A DNA stretch of 64,000 bases, taken from Apostichopus japonicus (Eukaryota; Echinodermata; Holothuroidea; Aspidochirotida; Stichopodidae). Shown here in pieces: positions 40,501-53,780 of this stretch. Below the pieces are notes generated by a model that saw nothing but the letters and a program-made list of their open reading frames with translations, had not been told where the DNA came from and ran no database searches. Made by a program: the position numbers and the translations under genes. The stretch covers positions 12,332,499-12,396,498 of the forward strand of contig NC_092565.1 of assembly GCF_037975245.1 (NCBI RefSeq), in the 5' to 3' direction. Position 1 is the first letter of the stretch. Each line of letters opens with the position of its first letter.

Positions 40501-43500
40501 CGGTGATCTCTGGCTTACAAACCCAGCACTCTACCAACTGAGCTATCCTTAGTTGGTGGCGATCCCTATATGGCAATTTGTTGTTGGGGGGGGGGGGGGT
40601 CAAAGGCCACATTTTCTTTCATACCATGTATCCTGGGATCATGCCCCAGTTTTTTATTCTATGTTATCCTCCAGAAAGCAGCCGGGAACAGATTCCAAGA
40701 AAATTTCTTTAAAAAAAAAAATTAAACCAAAAGGTTTTTTAGTCAGTTTCTTCATTGCACTTTCCATTGTTTATATTTTCCTATCAGTCTTTGTTTGTTT
40801 CATTTAATCTGAATAATTAATTTCTCTTTCTTACATATGGTAATATTTTGATACTACATCTTATGATGTCATTGCATGTTGCACTTGGGAAATATAGTGT
40901 GTATTGTTGAATTAATTTTCATGCATCTCTCCATTGATAATTGATTTAGTGGAAGTTATTTCTCTTTTCAATTATTTTACAGCTTACCACAGAGGATTTA
41001 AGAGACCAAAGCTTTGTCAAGAAGTTGAATTATGCTGTTGAGTTTATGATCAGTCATTACAATCAACTCTTTATTGTAAGTTCAATGTAACATTTTTTTA
41101 ATAAGTTTTAACCACTATTTTCAATAGAACACACATAAAGGAAAAAATGTTCATGATATTTCATGATAGTTTATCAAAATGGAAATCTTAGCTCCGTTGA
41201 CCGAATGCTGTATAATCGTACATACTAAAACTTGTTTGATAAACCTTCAGAAAAGCGTTCTGTATATATTGAGGGTACTCCATCAAAATCTCGACACAAT
41301 GCAAGCCTAAAAATTCAGGCTATTTACTGACTAACTGCCATTAGATTTCGCAGTTTTTGCTTGTAGAGATTACAAACACTTGCATTTCTTTACCAATAGA
41401 CATTAAGAACATAAATACATAGGCCTAATGTTTTGGGTAATAAGTGTCAGTCAGCAAATTGGCATGATTTCTGATATCTATCATATAGGCCCCTTATAAG
41501 TGCTTAATGTAGGTATTGTACAGTAACTGATGTATGATTTAACTCAAGAGAGTGCTAGTGAGAACAGATCTTAGCCAGTAGAGTTTGTAAGCACTGGCAT
41601 GTTTAATAAGTGGTTAAAATTGTTAACATTTTGGACTTGCAACCTTCACGGCTAAAATTTGCTTTCATCAGTGTGTGTCATGAGATATTTATTTTTGTTT
41701 AGATTCACAAATTAGCTTAGTTAGGCTTTACTTAGTGGTATGAAAAGTTCTGATATGTAGGAAGTAGACAGTTATTGATGTTTAGGCAGTGGTTCATCCA
41801 TGCTTTAGCAATCTATTATACTGCATTTGATTATTGATATGCTAGTGTTAATGGTCGAGTGATATAAAAGGGGGTATCATTAGGTGGCCTCATTAAAAGC
41901 AATGAAACTAACATTGTTGTTCAGACCCTTACTTGTAAAAATTACAGGTACTGCGTGTTCTTTTCATCCTGAAGCTTTCCACAGGTTTCTTCTCTGAAAA
42001 GGTCTTACAAATTTAAGTAAGCTAGAGAAATATGAAATTGTAAGTTACAAACCATTTTGTTTTCCTCATATGAATATATATTATTGATTAGTGATGTAAA
42101 AAATGGCTGCCTTCTAAGCCATTTTACAATGAGGTATATACTATATAAGTTATAGTCAAGAAGAGAATTTTCTCCCCAACAGAGTTTAAAGAAATAGGAT
42201 TTTTGATTTCATGTTACAGGCTCCAAGTTCATTGCTCAATCGATGTGAAACATTTATCAAAATGGGTGGACTTGTTCCAGACGAGTCCCGTGATAACAGG
42301 TCTAATAAGGCACCTTTAAGACCTGCTGTAAGTTTATTTTCTCCTAACCACTTAATTCATCCATGCACTCAGTTTTATTTTTATTTTGGTTATTTTTGTT
42401 TGTTTGAGTTAACATTGAACTATCATAGCACATCAGGGACATTACCCATTCCTAACTTAAAATGTTTGTCTTAGCATTCATTCCTGGATAGTGCCTCTTT
42501 CAGTTTTTTTTGTGGTGCTTGTGTTTAGGTGTTTGTCCCTTTTCAATTCATTTCAAAGTTAACTTCAGTGTTTCGTATAACATTTACAAACTGTTTGACA
42601 ACCTGACTTAGACTGATGTCAAATTTAGTATGATGTTGGAGCAGATCATGATGTATCATGTTTTGTTTTTTTCTGAAGTTTGGAGTGAGAATATGTTGAC
42701 ATAATTACTTTCGGAAAACCATTGTTTGTGTCGATCATGCAAGTTCTATTGATCAGCCAACTTTACATTAAAACTCATGCAATAACTTCAAACCATCAAC
42801 ATTTTACAACATTTCTGTAATCCTGCTTCAATTTCTGTGCCTGTCATTTCCTTCTTGGAAGAAATGCTTTGGGACTGTCGATGGTAAATTTGTCAACGAG
42901 GACCCGTTAGGAAAAAGTATCGAGTTTTGCCAATTTTAAAGCACTTTTTAACTATTGCTGCTTAAGTTTTGGAAAACCGACAGAGTATTGCTCAGAAATG
43001 CTATTGCAAATATACAAAACTAACACATCCTCCAAGAGAGATTTAACAAGTGAAAGTTAATTTAGGGTGTTAGACTTAGTAATGAATTCTTTTTAAAGGT
43101 TAGCCACCCAAACACTTTTTCAAGTTGGAAATAATTCACTTACAATTATGATCATCAGAAAATGTAAAAGAGTAATTCAATGATTCCTTCAGTTGAAAAA
43201 AAGTGGAATTTGTCAACATAATGAGCTGCAGTATTAATAAGAGGAATTTAGGATCTGTCAGTATTAGAACCGGAACAAACAAATGATGCTAATAAAACCT
43301 ACTTTTAAACAAGGATATTTTCAATATTTTTTTTAATAATGCTTTGAACATCACATATATGTCAAATTGCATGTGCAGCATTGCAAGTCCATTTTTATTT
43401 TGCTTAGGATAAGTCTGACAGCTCTAGAGTCAGCTGTCCACAGCAATCAACAGTTCAGGTCAAAGGTCAGAAGGATCATACACAAGCAGCTCTGGCTCAA

Positions 43501-46500
43501 CTTTATTCTAATGTACAAGCAATGCCGGAAGGTCCAAAGAAACGGAGACTAATGAAACAGGTGAACAAAAATGATAGGTGTATCGTAATATTCTGTCTTA
43601 CCGTCGTGTAGATCAACTACGAGGGACATTTTATGTTCGGAGAAGGAAGGCAAAACGAATTCATTTAGGATGACAAAATTCAAGCTTCTCCTTTTCATCA
43701 AACACCCCCAGAAAGATTGGTACAGTATTGTTGACGCTGTGACGTGTAGTCATATAATGACAACGTAATGACAATACATACCAATACTTTCAGTGAGACA
43801 GTTAACCAGCTTTCCAAAACCAACATTTTCCTGTCCAATGGTTGCTTTCACATGTCTAACTTATGAGATGTGCTTTTGTTTAGGATTTTTCCCTTCATAT
43901 TTGCTGCTATTCTGTGAAGTAAACACAGCAATGTCATGTAAACCCCAAAGAGGAGCTCGTTCATTATGCTATGATGCTTTCTGTGCTGCATAATGAATAA
44001 ATCAAAAATATGTTTGATATTGCTGTTCTTTCCTGCTTCGTTAAGAGCTACCTACTGCATTCCTTTTCATCTAAACAAGAATAAAAGGAAATTGTCATTT
44101 AGTGATCATCCCTTTTTCCTCTTTGGCATTATTTCGATAAAGAAACATGATGATGCCTTTTCTAGCCGTATGTCTGTTTGGTTTTTACAGGTAATTAGGT
44201 CACTGTGATAATGTAATGTGATTGATTGCCGTTTTCTTTCTCTACCATTTGTAAGACTTTCATCACTTAGAAAACAGATAACTCTGTCATAACCCTGCAC
44301 TTTAGTTTATATGTTATTAACATTTTAGCTTGTAAGTAAGCTTTTTCATTAACTGATGTGTGTATGTGCAAGGTGAAAGTCATTGATGAGAATAACAAGG
44401 GTTGAAAAAAAGGTAAGCATATGCATATATGAGTGTATACAAAGTTGATGAAGTCAGTAGAGGTGAGAGGTGATCATCTGATACTGTATGTACTAGCTTT
44501 ATACAATGAGTTGGTTGTAAGATACCTTCCAATGGTTCCCACACAGTCTGGAAAATAGAAAAAAAGCGTGGAAAATTTAAGGAAACATAAAGGCTTAAAA
44601 GTCCTTGAATTCAGAATTTTAGTCTGGAAAAGTGAAGAAAAATCCTCATTTGAGCAAGAAAAGACGAATATGCCTGGTGTACTATGCAAAGTTGATGAAG
44701 TCAGCAAAATATCTTTGAATATCATTGACATGTACTTTATGCAATGAGATGGTGTTGATATTCCTCCCAGACACTGACATTGTATGATGTCATTAGCAGA
44801 TATGATACAGTAGTTTGCAATGCTTGCTTTTACTGTAGCATTATTACAGCTGTTGTGGATTGTTATTCTCAAAATGACCTTTGACATCATATCTTTATAA
44901 CATCATTATGTGAGTTCATGATAAGACTAGGATGTTTTTTTGTCCTCTAACTTGCTATTCCACATTTACATAGTTGATGTGTAGCTTCAGCACCCTGACC
45001 TATTCATGATTTATACTTCAATTTGTCCTTTCCTCAAACCCGATGCACACACTGTATAGGTTTTGCACAACGTAAAGTGGAACTGAAGTTTCAGGTTACA
45101 GACACGTCAAATTTAATGTAGAGACTTTGACAAGAGTTCACAAGTCTTATCTACTGTACCAGGCTACCAGCATTATATTAATTGTTTTATTGACGAGGTG
45201 TAAATTACTAAAATTGATCTGGAAGAAGTTTGGCAGTGTGCAATATATTCATCAGTGACGTGGCATATGGCCCACACAATACACAACTAGTTTGCTTTTG
45301 TATAACTTTTAAATTAAAATATATAACAAGGACCAACATATAAATGTCGTGAGGCATGTTAAATGTAACTATTGTGTTATGTGATGGTGATCAAAGCATC
45401 TATAAACCCTAATTAAAGTACACTTTACTTCCATGATTGTTAATGAGGCTTAGTTATAATTATCAGAAAAAAAGATGTGTCGTTTGTAACATATAACTAA
45501 CTTCAGTTCCTCTTTTAATCATAGACTGTTTTACTCTTCAAATTCCATTGAATGTGTAACCTCCCATTTCTTTGATTATGATTGTGAACTTGTGTTGCTG
45601 TGTTTTCATCATATATGTCACTTGACATCAAGACATTAATGTAGAAGTTGCTTAGCAACCACTATCTCTTCACTATGTCACCCTTCCATTGTTCATTTTT
45701 TAGTTTGCTGAGAACAGTTTCTTGCCTGGTACACCTACCAATGTCCAAGATGACCTTGCTAGACAGAGCAACTTACGGCCTCGTAGACAGAGAAGCAAAT
45801 CTGTCGGCGAGTCTATTCTGGTCGGTATTCCCGTCTGCCCTCACTAAAGTTATATCCTGTGCCTTGTATATATACCCCAGCACCAGTATATATCCTACCA
45901 TATATATTACTCAAACAACACTTATTAAGATCTTCATTGAATATTTAAAAGTTATAGAGAGAGTTCATCACAGCTGAGCAAGATGACCAATCTATGTCAT
46001 TTCAAGTTATACTAAACCACAATATAAGCAGATTGTTGGACTTGTATAGCAATTTGTACACTCTGCATGTAGCATTTTGCGATGCGATACGGGATAAATT
46101 ATTATTCCCTGATATGTTAAAATAATTCCCTGATTTGCTTTGAGGTCCGTTTTATAGAATCAAGATCCAACATAAAAGTTTAAACATTCAATCATTGTAA
46201 CTCATTACATCCTAACATGCATGTCTAATACTCAAACAACCATCAACATTGATAAATCTTCAGCATCATCCTATACCCTCTACTAACTTTGCCTTCTTCA
46301 AAACCTCTAATGTGTAATGCTTACATTCTCATCCTCGTTCGATGGATCAAAATCAGTTCATTTACTTGGATACTTAGATTTTTTTTTTTTTTCACGTCAT
46401 TGACAACCTGGCATGACTTTTTCCTTCTACATTTTTCTGAAGGTAGTGTGGTGACTAGATCAAACTTATATCTGCATTAGTTCCAAATTAATATTGTTTT

Positions 46501-49500
46501 TCTTCAGGGAATTATTCAGTTTGGCTAAGCATATAGCAATTTTGAGATTTTTGAATTTGATTAGATTTTCGAATTAGAATAAAATGGGGCAAAGTCTGAA
46601 GGTTATGTGCATGGAAAATGCAATACATCTTTTCATTTGTGTTGCAATTTGGTCATCTTTGTGTACCATTTTGCTATATTAGTTGTTACAGTATGTAACT
46701 GATTGTAGTGTACTTGACTATTATGCTAAATTTGACCTTCAAATATTAATGAGGTCTTCTAGAGTTTTGTAATTGTTCTTTTCTCAGATCAAATTCTTTG
46801 AATAAAATTGTGTACAGAACAAAAAATAGAAATCACCCCGCTTTGAATACCAGGGATATAGATTATTTATCCTCTCCAACCGATCGATGGTAAACAAATC
46901 AATTTTACCTGTTCCTTTGGAAAGCAGTTGTAGAATGATATCAATTACAAATGTTTAAGCAACTGATCTCATAAGGGCTATCATCTGCAAAGCTAAGTCT
47001 TAAGTTATTAAAATCCCATAGTGGGACAAAATCTGAAGTTATTAAAACCTTATAGTGGGACAAATCAGGTCACATTTTAACCTAAGTTAGTCGTAGTCCT
47101 GAAAACCAATAACATGAACACAAATTTAAAGAATGAAACTAACCTAAGGACAGATTTTCATACTTGTATCCTGTATCTTATATATTTATTTATAATCTAA
47201 TAGTTATCAGGGCTTACTCTGATTGTGGTCCTTCATCAGACCACATGAACTTCTTGTTTGAAAGGTGATAGCTTTTAATCTTTGCAACAAGTTGGTTATA
47301 ATGTGTATTGAAAATAATGTACATGTTTCTGTAATTAAACTTGGTTAATTGATTCATATTTATCATTTCAATTTTCTTGTAGAAACAAGTTAGCACTCCA
47401 TTTCATCATAAGAAGAGAAGATTAGCTCCACCTCCCCCTGAAGACAATGGAGTGGTAAGTAACTAATTACACAAACATTGATTCTGGACATATCTGACAG
47501 CAGTTAATGGCCTAATTAGGCCATTTACATTGTTTGTTTTTTTGTGTGGTAAGAGCTTGTCTTGTGTGGATATAGCTATTAAATGATGGTATGATTGTAT
47601 TCTTTATTAGTAATAACCACATGACTGGGATTATTAAATGGTTTATCCTATAGGATTAGGACTGAAGTATCCACAGTGTTTTTCAAAACTTGTCATGTGC
47701 AAGATTAAACAAGACAGCAGGTTGACATTGAGGGTCCTTTTAGGGTCTTTGTGTAAAAGTAAGAGGGCCTTGCGTTTCGATCCTAGCAGGATCTTCTTCA
47801 GAGGCACATTACACTCTCTTACACAGGCTCTTTAGTGGATAAGCAGTTTACTAACAGTTTTGTTTTATTTCCATTTATAGTCTTGTATAAACCTAGATAG
47901 AACTATGTTTGGTTAGATGTTAGGGCTTTAGAAATGACATCCTGAAGTTGACAATCCAGTCTCTTTTAATTCCATAACTATTTATGCCTAGAATAACCAT
48001 TGCTTTGAAAAAGAAGTATCAGAAACAGAATGTCTCTGAGTTTGTGATATTTACTATACACTGTGCTCCAGTCAGTCAAAGGTCATTTCATGATGGGAGA
48101 TGTTAGGTCCCAAGCACCACCACCTACATTTGCGAGATGTATCAACTTTATATTCGACATAGTGAATGTCATAATTTTTACTTCTACCAGGCCAGACAGA
48201 AATTCCAAATGGAGAAGAAGTTATGTCGAGAGCTTGTGATTCAGTTAAGTAGGCCACCGAGACCAAAGAGTAGAAAACCATCAGATCAAGAGAATCGGGT
48301 AAGTCAGTGGACAGTATTTGGGAATTATTATTGTTCTCCCCTTTTCAGTGTCTAAATCCCAAATGTTTATAAACAAAATACAAAGGAGAATTAACTAGAG
48401 ATGATTTTACACCAATTAGCTTAAAACTAAACATACTTTGATAAAGTTGTGAAGGAATCTATTCCCCAAAATAGTCTGCATATTAGTCTGGAGATCTACC
48501 TCAAAGAATGTTAAGCTGGGCATGCGCATCGATTTTGTGTCTAATCGACCGTGATAATGTACTCCAAGTGTGTGTGTAACAGATCAGCTAAACACATTAC
48601 CTGTGGGTCAGAGGATAAACTTGATGATACCTATGTAGAAAGCAGGTTTGATAAAACCTTGCCGAAATGATGGTTTGGGCATTTCCTGCTATTGTCCAGA
48701 TATGAGCATACTTTCCAATGGATGGAGTTATGGAATGACAAGAACTGTTAATTGTTCTCTGTTACTTTATTGTTTTTTACACTTGGATTATATCATACTT
48801 ATATATAAAACTCTTTTTTGTGTGGTGAATTTCCCATGGACCTGGTTTGAATGGTTCGCAAGGGTCTACAAGGCTAGTGAACAAACTATCTATACTAATA
48901 CCTTCCTTTTCGAAAGATTATTATCATGAAGTTACACTTACTGATTTCTCACAGAAAGTTGTTGATTGAAACTATAAAATAAAACCCCAATGAATGTTGT
49001 GTAACTTGAGGCAAATCAAATAGCGTCAACATGTAAAGTAGCTGTTGTGTTCAGTAGTTGGTTTATACTGTATGTTACATTTTTCTTCATTAGTGTAAAT
49101 GGACAAACAATTGCATATTTATCTTTGCATTCATATTTTCAGCCTAGTCCCTACACAGATCAATCTGATATGAAGGGGTGCAGTGTTGTGCTTAACCAGG
49201 TAAACAACATGGAGTGTTCCAGCCCTGCTGTGAATATTATTGCAAGGTAAAGATCATATTTCTCTACTCCTACTGTCTAAGCAGTGTTTCTCTTAGTTCG
49301 TATGGTCCTAGTAGTGTTTGTAACTGTTTGTATGGTCTCTGCTGTGACTGATCTCTGTTTAGTGAATACTGCTGTTCTGTAAGGTAAAGATCATATTTCT
49401 GTACACCTAGGCTACATGTTAATAGTGACACACTGTCTTAGTAGTGTTTCTTACAGGTGATATGGTCTCTGATGTGTTGAGTTTAATAAGTATCTCTCAT

Positions 49501-50626
49501 GGATGCTCCTTGAAGCCTCAATGATGATAACAGCCCCTCAGTGCAGGCTATAACATTAATGTTAATCCATTAATTCATCAATTCTAGTAACTCAATTAAA
49601 ACAGTTTATTTAAAATTCATATGACCAAACAGTAACACATTACAAACAATTCATTTGAAGCCGTACAAGTCCCAATATCCCATTGACTTTTGTGTTGCCT
49701 CTGAGGAATGACCTTAAATCATAATTAATTTTGTGTCTAGGGCATCAGTTTAATACATATGTAATCTATGTAGATTCAAATCAATCCCTACATTTTAATA
49801 TCATTTGGTTATGTTTTCTTATTTGTTCACTGTTATCACCCTCTTCCAGCACCTCACAAGATTCAAACAACAACAACAAGGGTAAGAATTACGGTAAAAG
49901 ACCAGTGCCACTCCCCAGGAGTACCTCCAGTCCGCTCTCATCGTCCAGCATGAGTAATGTGGTTCACCCAGTGCCAATCCCTCGAAAGATGCCACTCATG
50001 GAGGGGACACCTCCATCCCCGATCCCTAGGACCAGAAGGGCCTGGAGTCAACATGTAAGTGTTTGAAAGCCAAGCAAACAGCTCACTGGTTAGAAGGAAA
50101 CTATATAATTGAGTAGTGTTAATGTTCCCAGTAAATGAGTAGCTGCACCATATGTAGAGAGGTGTTGAGATAAAGTACATGGTTGAAGCATAAGAGAACA
50201 CTCATAATGTAGCCACTAGAATCCATGGAATAAGTCATTGCAAAGTGTTGTACAAAATGGTCATATTGCTACACAAGGTTAAAGATGTATTGCAGTTTTT
50301 GATTTACACAGTTACAGAAGTATTTTGAAAGAAACAAGATTTACCGAGTTTTGTCGTGATAGAGTAAATTCCTTTTTAAGCTAACCATTTGGGAAAACTG
50401 AACACAGATAAAAAGGATTTGGGTTGTAGTTACTTGTGCCTTTGTAATTTTTCTCATCAGAACCATTTGACTATTGTTTAATGATCTTCTCCAGTCATAA
50501 CAAAGATTTGCAGTAATTCATAAATAAAAAGTTATGTTTTTTCTTGTTTTCTTTTACCTTGTTTTTTTTGTTTCTTCATTGTAGGCAACATCACTTCAAG
50601 GACTTAACCAACAAACAGATGTCTAA
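37582..50626 (+). CDS. ARHGAP19: ARHGAP19, Rho GTPase-activating protein (13 coding exons)
   Basis: Coding exons: 37582-37798, 38353-38436, 39365-39574, 40148-40398, 40983-41075, 42220-42327, 43408-43560, 45704-45820, 47383-47454, 48191-48298, 49143-49246, 49850-50054, 50585-50626; 587 residues (human 494). An in-frame TAA at 37534 and a good acceptor ending at 37520 make ATG 37582 the likely start, in an exon that begins with 5' UTR. The polybasic RKFSRKKK precedes the RhoGAP domain (about 75-285), which has arginine finger Arg109 in GLFR and the MSAFNLGVIFAPHVLW signature. Exon 7 (QAALAQLYSNVQAMPEG) matches the block after the GAP domain in vertebrate ARHGAP19, which separates it from other RhoGAPs. 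The family inactivates RhoA during mitosis. The tail has TP sites, an RQRSKS motif and three PxPxPR motifs. Oddity: the exon 8 donor GTCGGT is weak. Confidence 0.95.
40426..40560 (-). repeat. tRNA-derived SINE (Thr-like head), ARHGAP19 intron 4
   Basis: On the minus strand a box A, TAGCTCAGTTGG (40534-40545), and a box B, GGTTTGAATC (40492-40501), have tRNA spacing, with an anticodon-like arm CTGGG-TTTGTAA-GCCAG (TGT, threonine). The T-arm and acceptor stem do not close, so this is not a functional tRNA gene. A non-tRNA tail follows. A 14-G run (40586-40599) lies just upstream of the head. Confidence 0.75.
44430..44780. repeat. tandem duplication, period about 250 bp, ARHGAP19 intron 7
   Basis: AAAGTTGATGAAGTCAG followed by TACTTTATGCAATGAGATGG-like sequence occurs at 44440-44512 and again at 44688-44752. 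Confidence 0.7.
46055..46125. repeat. fragment of the CAGGGAATAATTTA MITE family
   Basis: The complement reads TCAGGGAATAATAATTTATC followed by GTATCGCATCGCAAAATGCTA, the left-end sequence of the family that forms the 140-bp array in MAEA. Confidence 0.6.
47690..47830. repeat. possible retroelement 3'-end fragment
   Basis: Contains TTTCGATCCTAGCAGGATC followed by TTCTTCAGAGGC. The complement (GAAGATCCTGCTAGGATCGA, then AAACGC) resembles the widespread 3' ends of invertebrate Penelope-like or non-LTR elements. Family assignment is from memory and tentative. Confidence 0.3.
49245..49410. repeat. duplication of the ARHGAP19 exon 11 splice donor region
   Basis: AAGGTAAAGATCATATTTCT occurs at the real donor (49245-49264) and again at about 49381-49400, within a stretch of repeated AGTAGTGTTT and TATGGTCTCTG blocks. 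Confidence 0.8.
50240..50340. repeat. fragment of the CAGGGAATAATTTA MITE family
   Basis: Shows CATTGCAAAGTGTTGTACAA, ATGGTCATATTGCTACACAA and AAAGATGTATTGCAG in the family order. ARHGAP19 intron 12. Confidence 0.55.
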
Positions 50627-53194
50627 TAATTATCGAACCGTGCTTTTCTGTGCTCTGAACAACACTCTCTCCTTATTGCAACTTACAAATCATTCCGTTA
50701 GACGTGAATCCTCATGTGGTCATCAGATACAGCTCACCTATAAATAGTAGAACTCAGGACTCCTGTTTCGGTTTCAGAAAACAAAATTCCATCGGAAGCA
50801 GATGCAGTGCTAGTGTTATTGCTGTCGGAGAAAGCCCTCGTTAAATGTAATATAAGATTAGTTGAAATCGACAAAATCATTCCAATCTTTTGCTTCATTC
50901 CGAGTTTATATAGACACTTACATAACATTAACCAGTTATTTTCATAATTGTTATTAATTTAACTTGTTATTGAACCACTGATTTTAAGCATTTTGCAGGT
51001 TCTTAGACTATATCGATGAAGCACTGATTACAAATGTTCAACATTTTCACAAGGTCATTAAACCTTCCTTTATACAATTTATATGTCTTGAAAATATAAA
51101 GAAGATAGTTATGACAAAAAAACAGAGTAAGAATGATGCTGGTACCTAGGATGAAACATCTTCAAGATTATCATTTTTGTTTCTTAATTATAGTATGTTT
51201 GATGTGGATTTATTGCTGATTTGACAATTTAGTAAGGACTTCCCTTTGTTAAATAAATGTAGCTGGACTGGAGGTCACATTGATTGGATGAAAGGACTCT
51301 CTCTTGGTAGAAAGAATGTCATTGATGCACTGCATCATCCCAAAAATAAGGAGGGGGTGTAACTGAATGGGTTTTAACAGGTTAACTAAACATTAAACAG
51401 TTTTTTCTCATCCTGTCTAGAGAAGTTTATGATCTGAAATCAGTGGTTGAAAGCTACATATTTTTTTTTTAAACATTTGTTTAAATTGTGGAACTAAAAG
51501 ACAGTGATATCAGGTTTCACAGCTGTAATGTCTCAATAAAAGTGCAATGAAAACATATTTCCATTTTCTACTGAAAATGTTTCTTTATCAGTCTATCTGA
51601 GGCAGTTTTGTCACTCAATCACTAAGCTACACGTTTCTTTTAAGGTATAACTAAAAACAACTAGTCCTGTATATTTTCTAGGTATTAAGATACTCTTTAC
51701 CGACTTAGCTTGACGTGGATAACGTTCATACCAATTCTTTAAATGAGTTGCAAAAAAAAGAATTATTAATGCCTACATTGGAGCATGAATTTCTGTCCAG
51801 TAAGAACTATTAATCCTTGTTTATTATCTTGTAACTTGTTTTTCAATTCTCATTCTTTAAATTTTTTATTATTATTATTATTTAGGTTTTATTATATTTC
51901 TTACTATTTTAGCCAGCTAATCACTTAAAAACAAATTTCTATTGGCAAGGGCTGTTCATACAATATAACTGTATAATGATAAAGTGTTAAAAACATGATA
52001 TTGCACTACACTGTTGCTATGTGTCACTGTACAATTTATTTTGTCGCCTAAGAATCTCTTGCATGATAAATATTACAACAGTTGTAGTTATATCTCCTAA
52101 TTGGGCTACATAACCAAACAAAAAATAATATGTAGTAACTTCTTGCAGTATGTGTAACAACAGATATTTAATACCTGAAGAAAATGTTATTTTGTAAAAA
52201 ACAAAATATCAATGCCAAGTCTACAATACCTATTTAGTCCTTACTTAATTTGCATACAGGGGTCGGGGCATATTTCATATGGTCAACCTGTCGACTAATT
52301 GCACCAATGTGGTGAAATGATTTCTTTGCGGAAGTCACTTGATCGGGATCTAGTGGAACGTAAAATTTGGTACATTTGTTTGTAGTACGACACAACCAGC
52401 TGGTGATTGCTTTAGCATTCATGTCACTTAACTGACATACCAAACTGGGACTGCCATGTACCTCATGGTACGATTGGACATCTATATCCAATATCAGTGT
52501 TCACGAGATGAGTGGGTTTTACATCGTCCTTTTGTGTACAGGATAAATTGATTAATGTCCTGCATCGTAGAGAGTAAAAACAACACAGTTCCTTCACATG
52601 CGTGCAAACTTTATTTGTCCATATTTTACACACAAAAAAACAATGCTGCATGAATTTTTACAAATTATTGTGCACTGTCATTATAGCTGACTTTTTAGTG
52701 AGATGAGCACTTTTTCTGATGTATATATACAAAAAGATGCTGGCTTGTATACCTGTCAATGACATTAAATTTCTTTCAAAAAGATGTTAGATCTTGTTTT
52801 GTTAATTCTTTTGTAGTTTCTTTTCACATTTTCTTGATGCTGACCTATAGCCCCCTCTCCCCCACTGTCATTTATTCTACTACTTATTGTATGGTAATTT
52901 TAGCAGGTATTGCCCACCACTTAAACTGTTGTTACTATGTCACGCTATTGCCTGTTAATGTCAGAGCCTTAAACTGGGGAAAGATTAATACAGACCCCAG
53001 AATATGCTAGAAAGTCACTTTCACTGCCACATCAAAAGCAATATTCCTTTAACTGTCAAATTAAGCTCTTCCATTGTCTGGGAAAATTTGGAGATGCAGA
53101 AATGACACGTGTGTATTTGAGAAAAATTTGGTGGGAAATGCCGATAACAAAATCATCTGCACAGTATTGTTAGTGCCGAGAAGTGTTGATTTTC
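50627..53194. other. tail-to-tail interval: ARHGAP19 3' UTR and flank
   Basis: No conserved exon is seen on either strand. AATAAA at 51252-51257 and 51535-51540 are candidate ARHGAP19 polyadenylation signals, giving a 3' UTR of about 0.65 or 0.93 kb. On the minus strand a candidate signal for RNASEH2A is at 52871-52876. The rest is AT-rich unique-looking sequence. Confidence 0.5.
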
Positions 53195-53686
53195 CAGGGA
53201 TGTAAGTCTTCCGTATTTTTACGGAAATCCGTTTTTTTTTTAAATTCCAATAAGTCTTCCGTATTTTTACGGAAATCCGTTTTTTTTTTTAATTCCAATA
53301 AAGTACCACAAAATTGTTCGAATATCAAAGACACAACGCGGCAAAAATGCCTGGCCCGTTGCAGCAAGCTAACTTCAATTTTCACTCATCGATCACTCAA
53401 AATACCATTTCCAGTTTCGCATCATCGCATTGCACTGTACAACATTGTGCCATGTGAATATCGTTGCGTACGTGCGAACTTCAAATCGCTATAGCTCATT
53501 TCTGTCGTTGAAAAACCTTGCTAATTCATGGATGTGTAGGATGTGTTAACGCTAAAGCTAGCCTAACATACAGTAACGATAGTGTGTAAGTAGTCAGAGC
53601 TAGGAGTAGGATGTGTTAGGATGGCATTCACCTGGGGCCTCCGAATATTTTTCCGGTTTTTTTTTTTGGCTGCACTTACATCCCTG
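53195..53686. mobile_element. MITE (492 bp) immediately downstream of RNASEH2A
   Basis: Perfect 13-bp terminal inverted repeats CAGGGATGTAAGT/ACTTACATCCCTG are flanked by a perfect 6-bp direct repeat ATTTTC (53189-53194 and 53687-53692). Just inside the left end a 47-48-bp unit with the small hairpin TCCGTATTTTTACGGA and a T-run occurs twice in tandem. The right end has a related T-run. There is no coding capacity. It begins 95 bp after the RNASEH2A stop, so it is probably part of that 3' UTR. Confidence 0.9.
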
Positions 53687-53780
53687 ATTTTCACGTCATC
53701 CATGAACTGTCGACATATCTCCCTTCTCATTTTGCTAAGAATACTGCAAGGTGGCTCCCAGAGTTTTCCTTCTGCACCGT

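Noticed and set aside
40430-40550. tRNA-Thr gene on the minus strand
   Set aside because: Boxes A and B are good, but the T-arm stem and acceptor stem do not pair and there is a foreign tail. It fits a tRNA-derived SINE.
44474-44890. 138-codon minus-strand open frame
   Set aside because: Lies in ARHGAP19 intron 7 over a tandem duplication. No recognisable domain, and no codon pattern shared between the two repeat copies.
53183-53494. 103-codon plus-strand open frame with a repeated SSVFLRKSVFF peptide
   Set aside because: Translation of the 47-48-bp duplication inside the MITE at 53195-53686.
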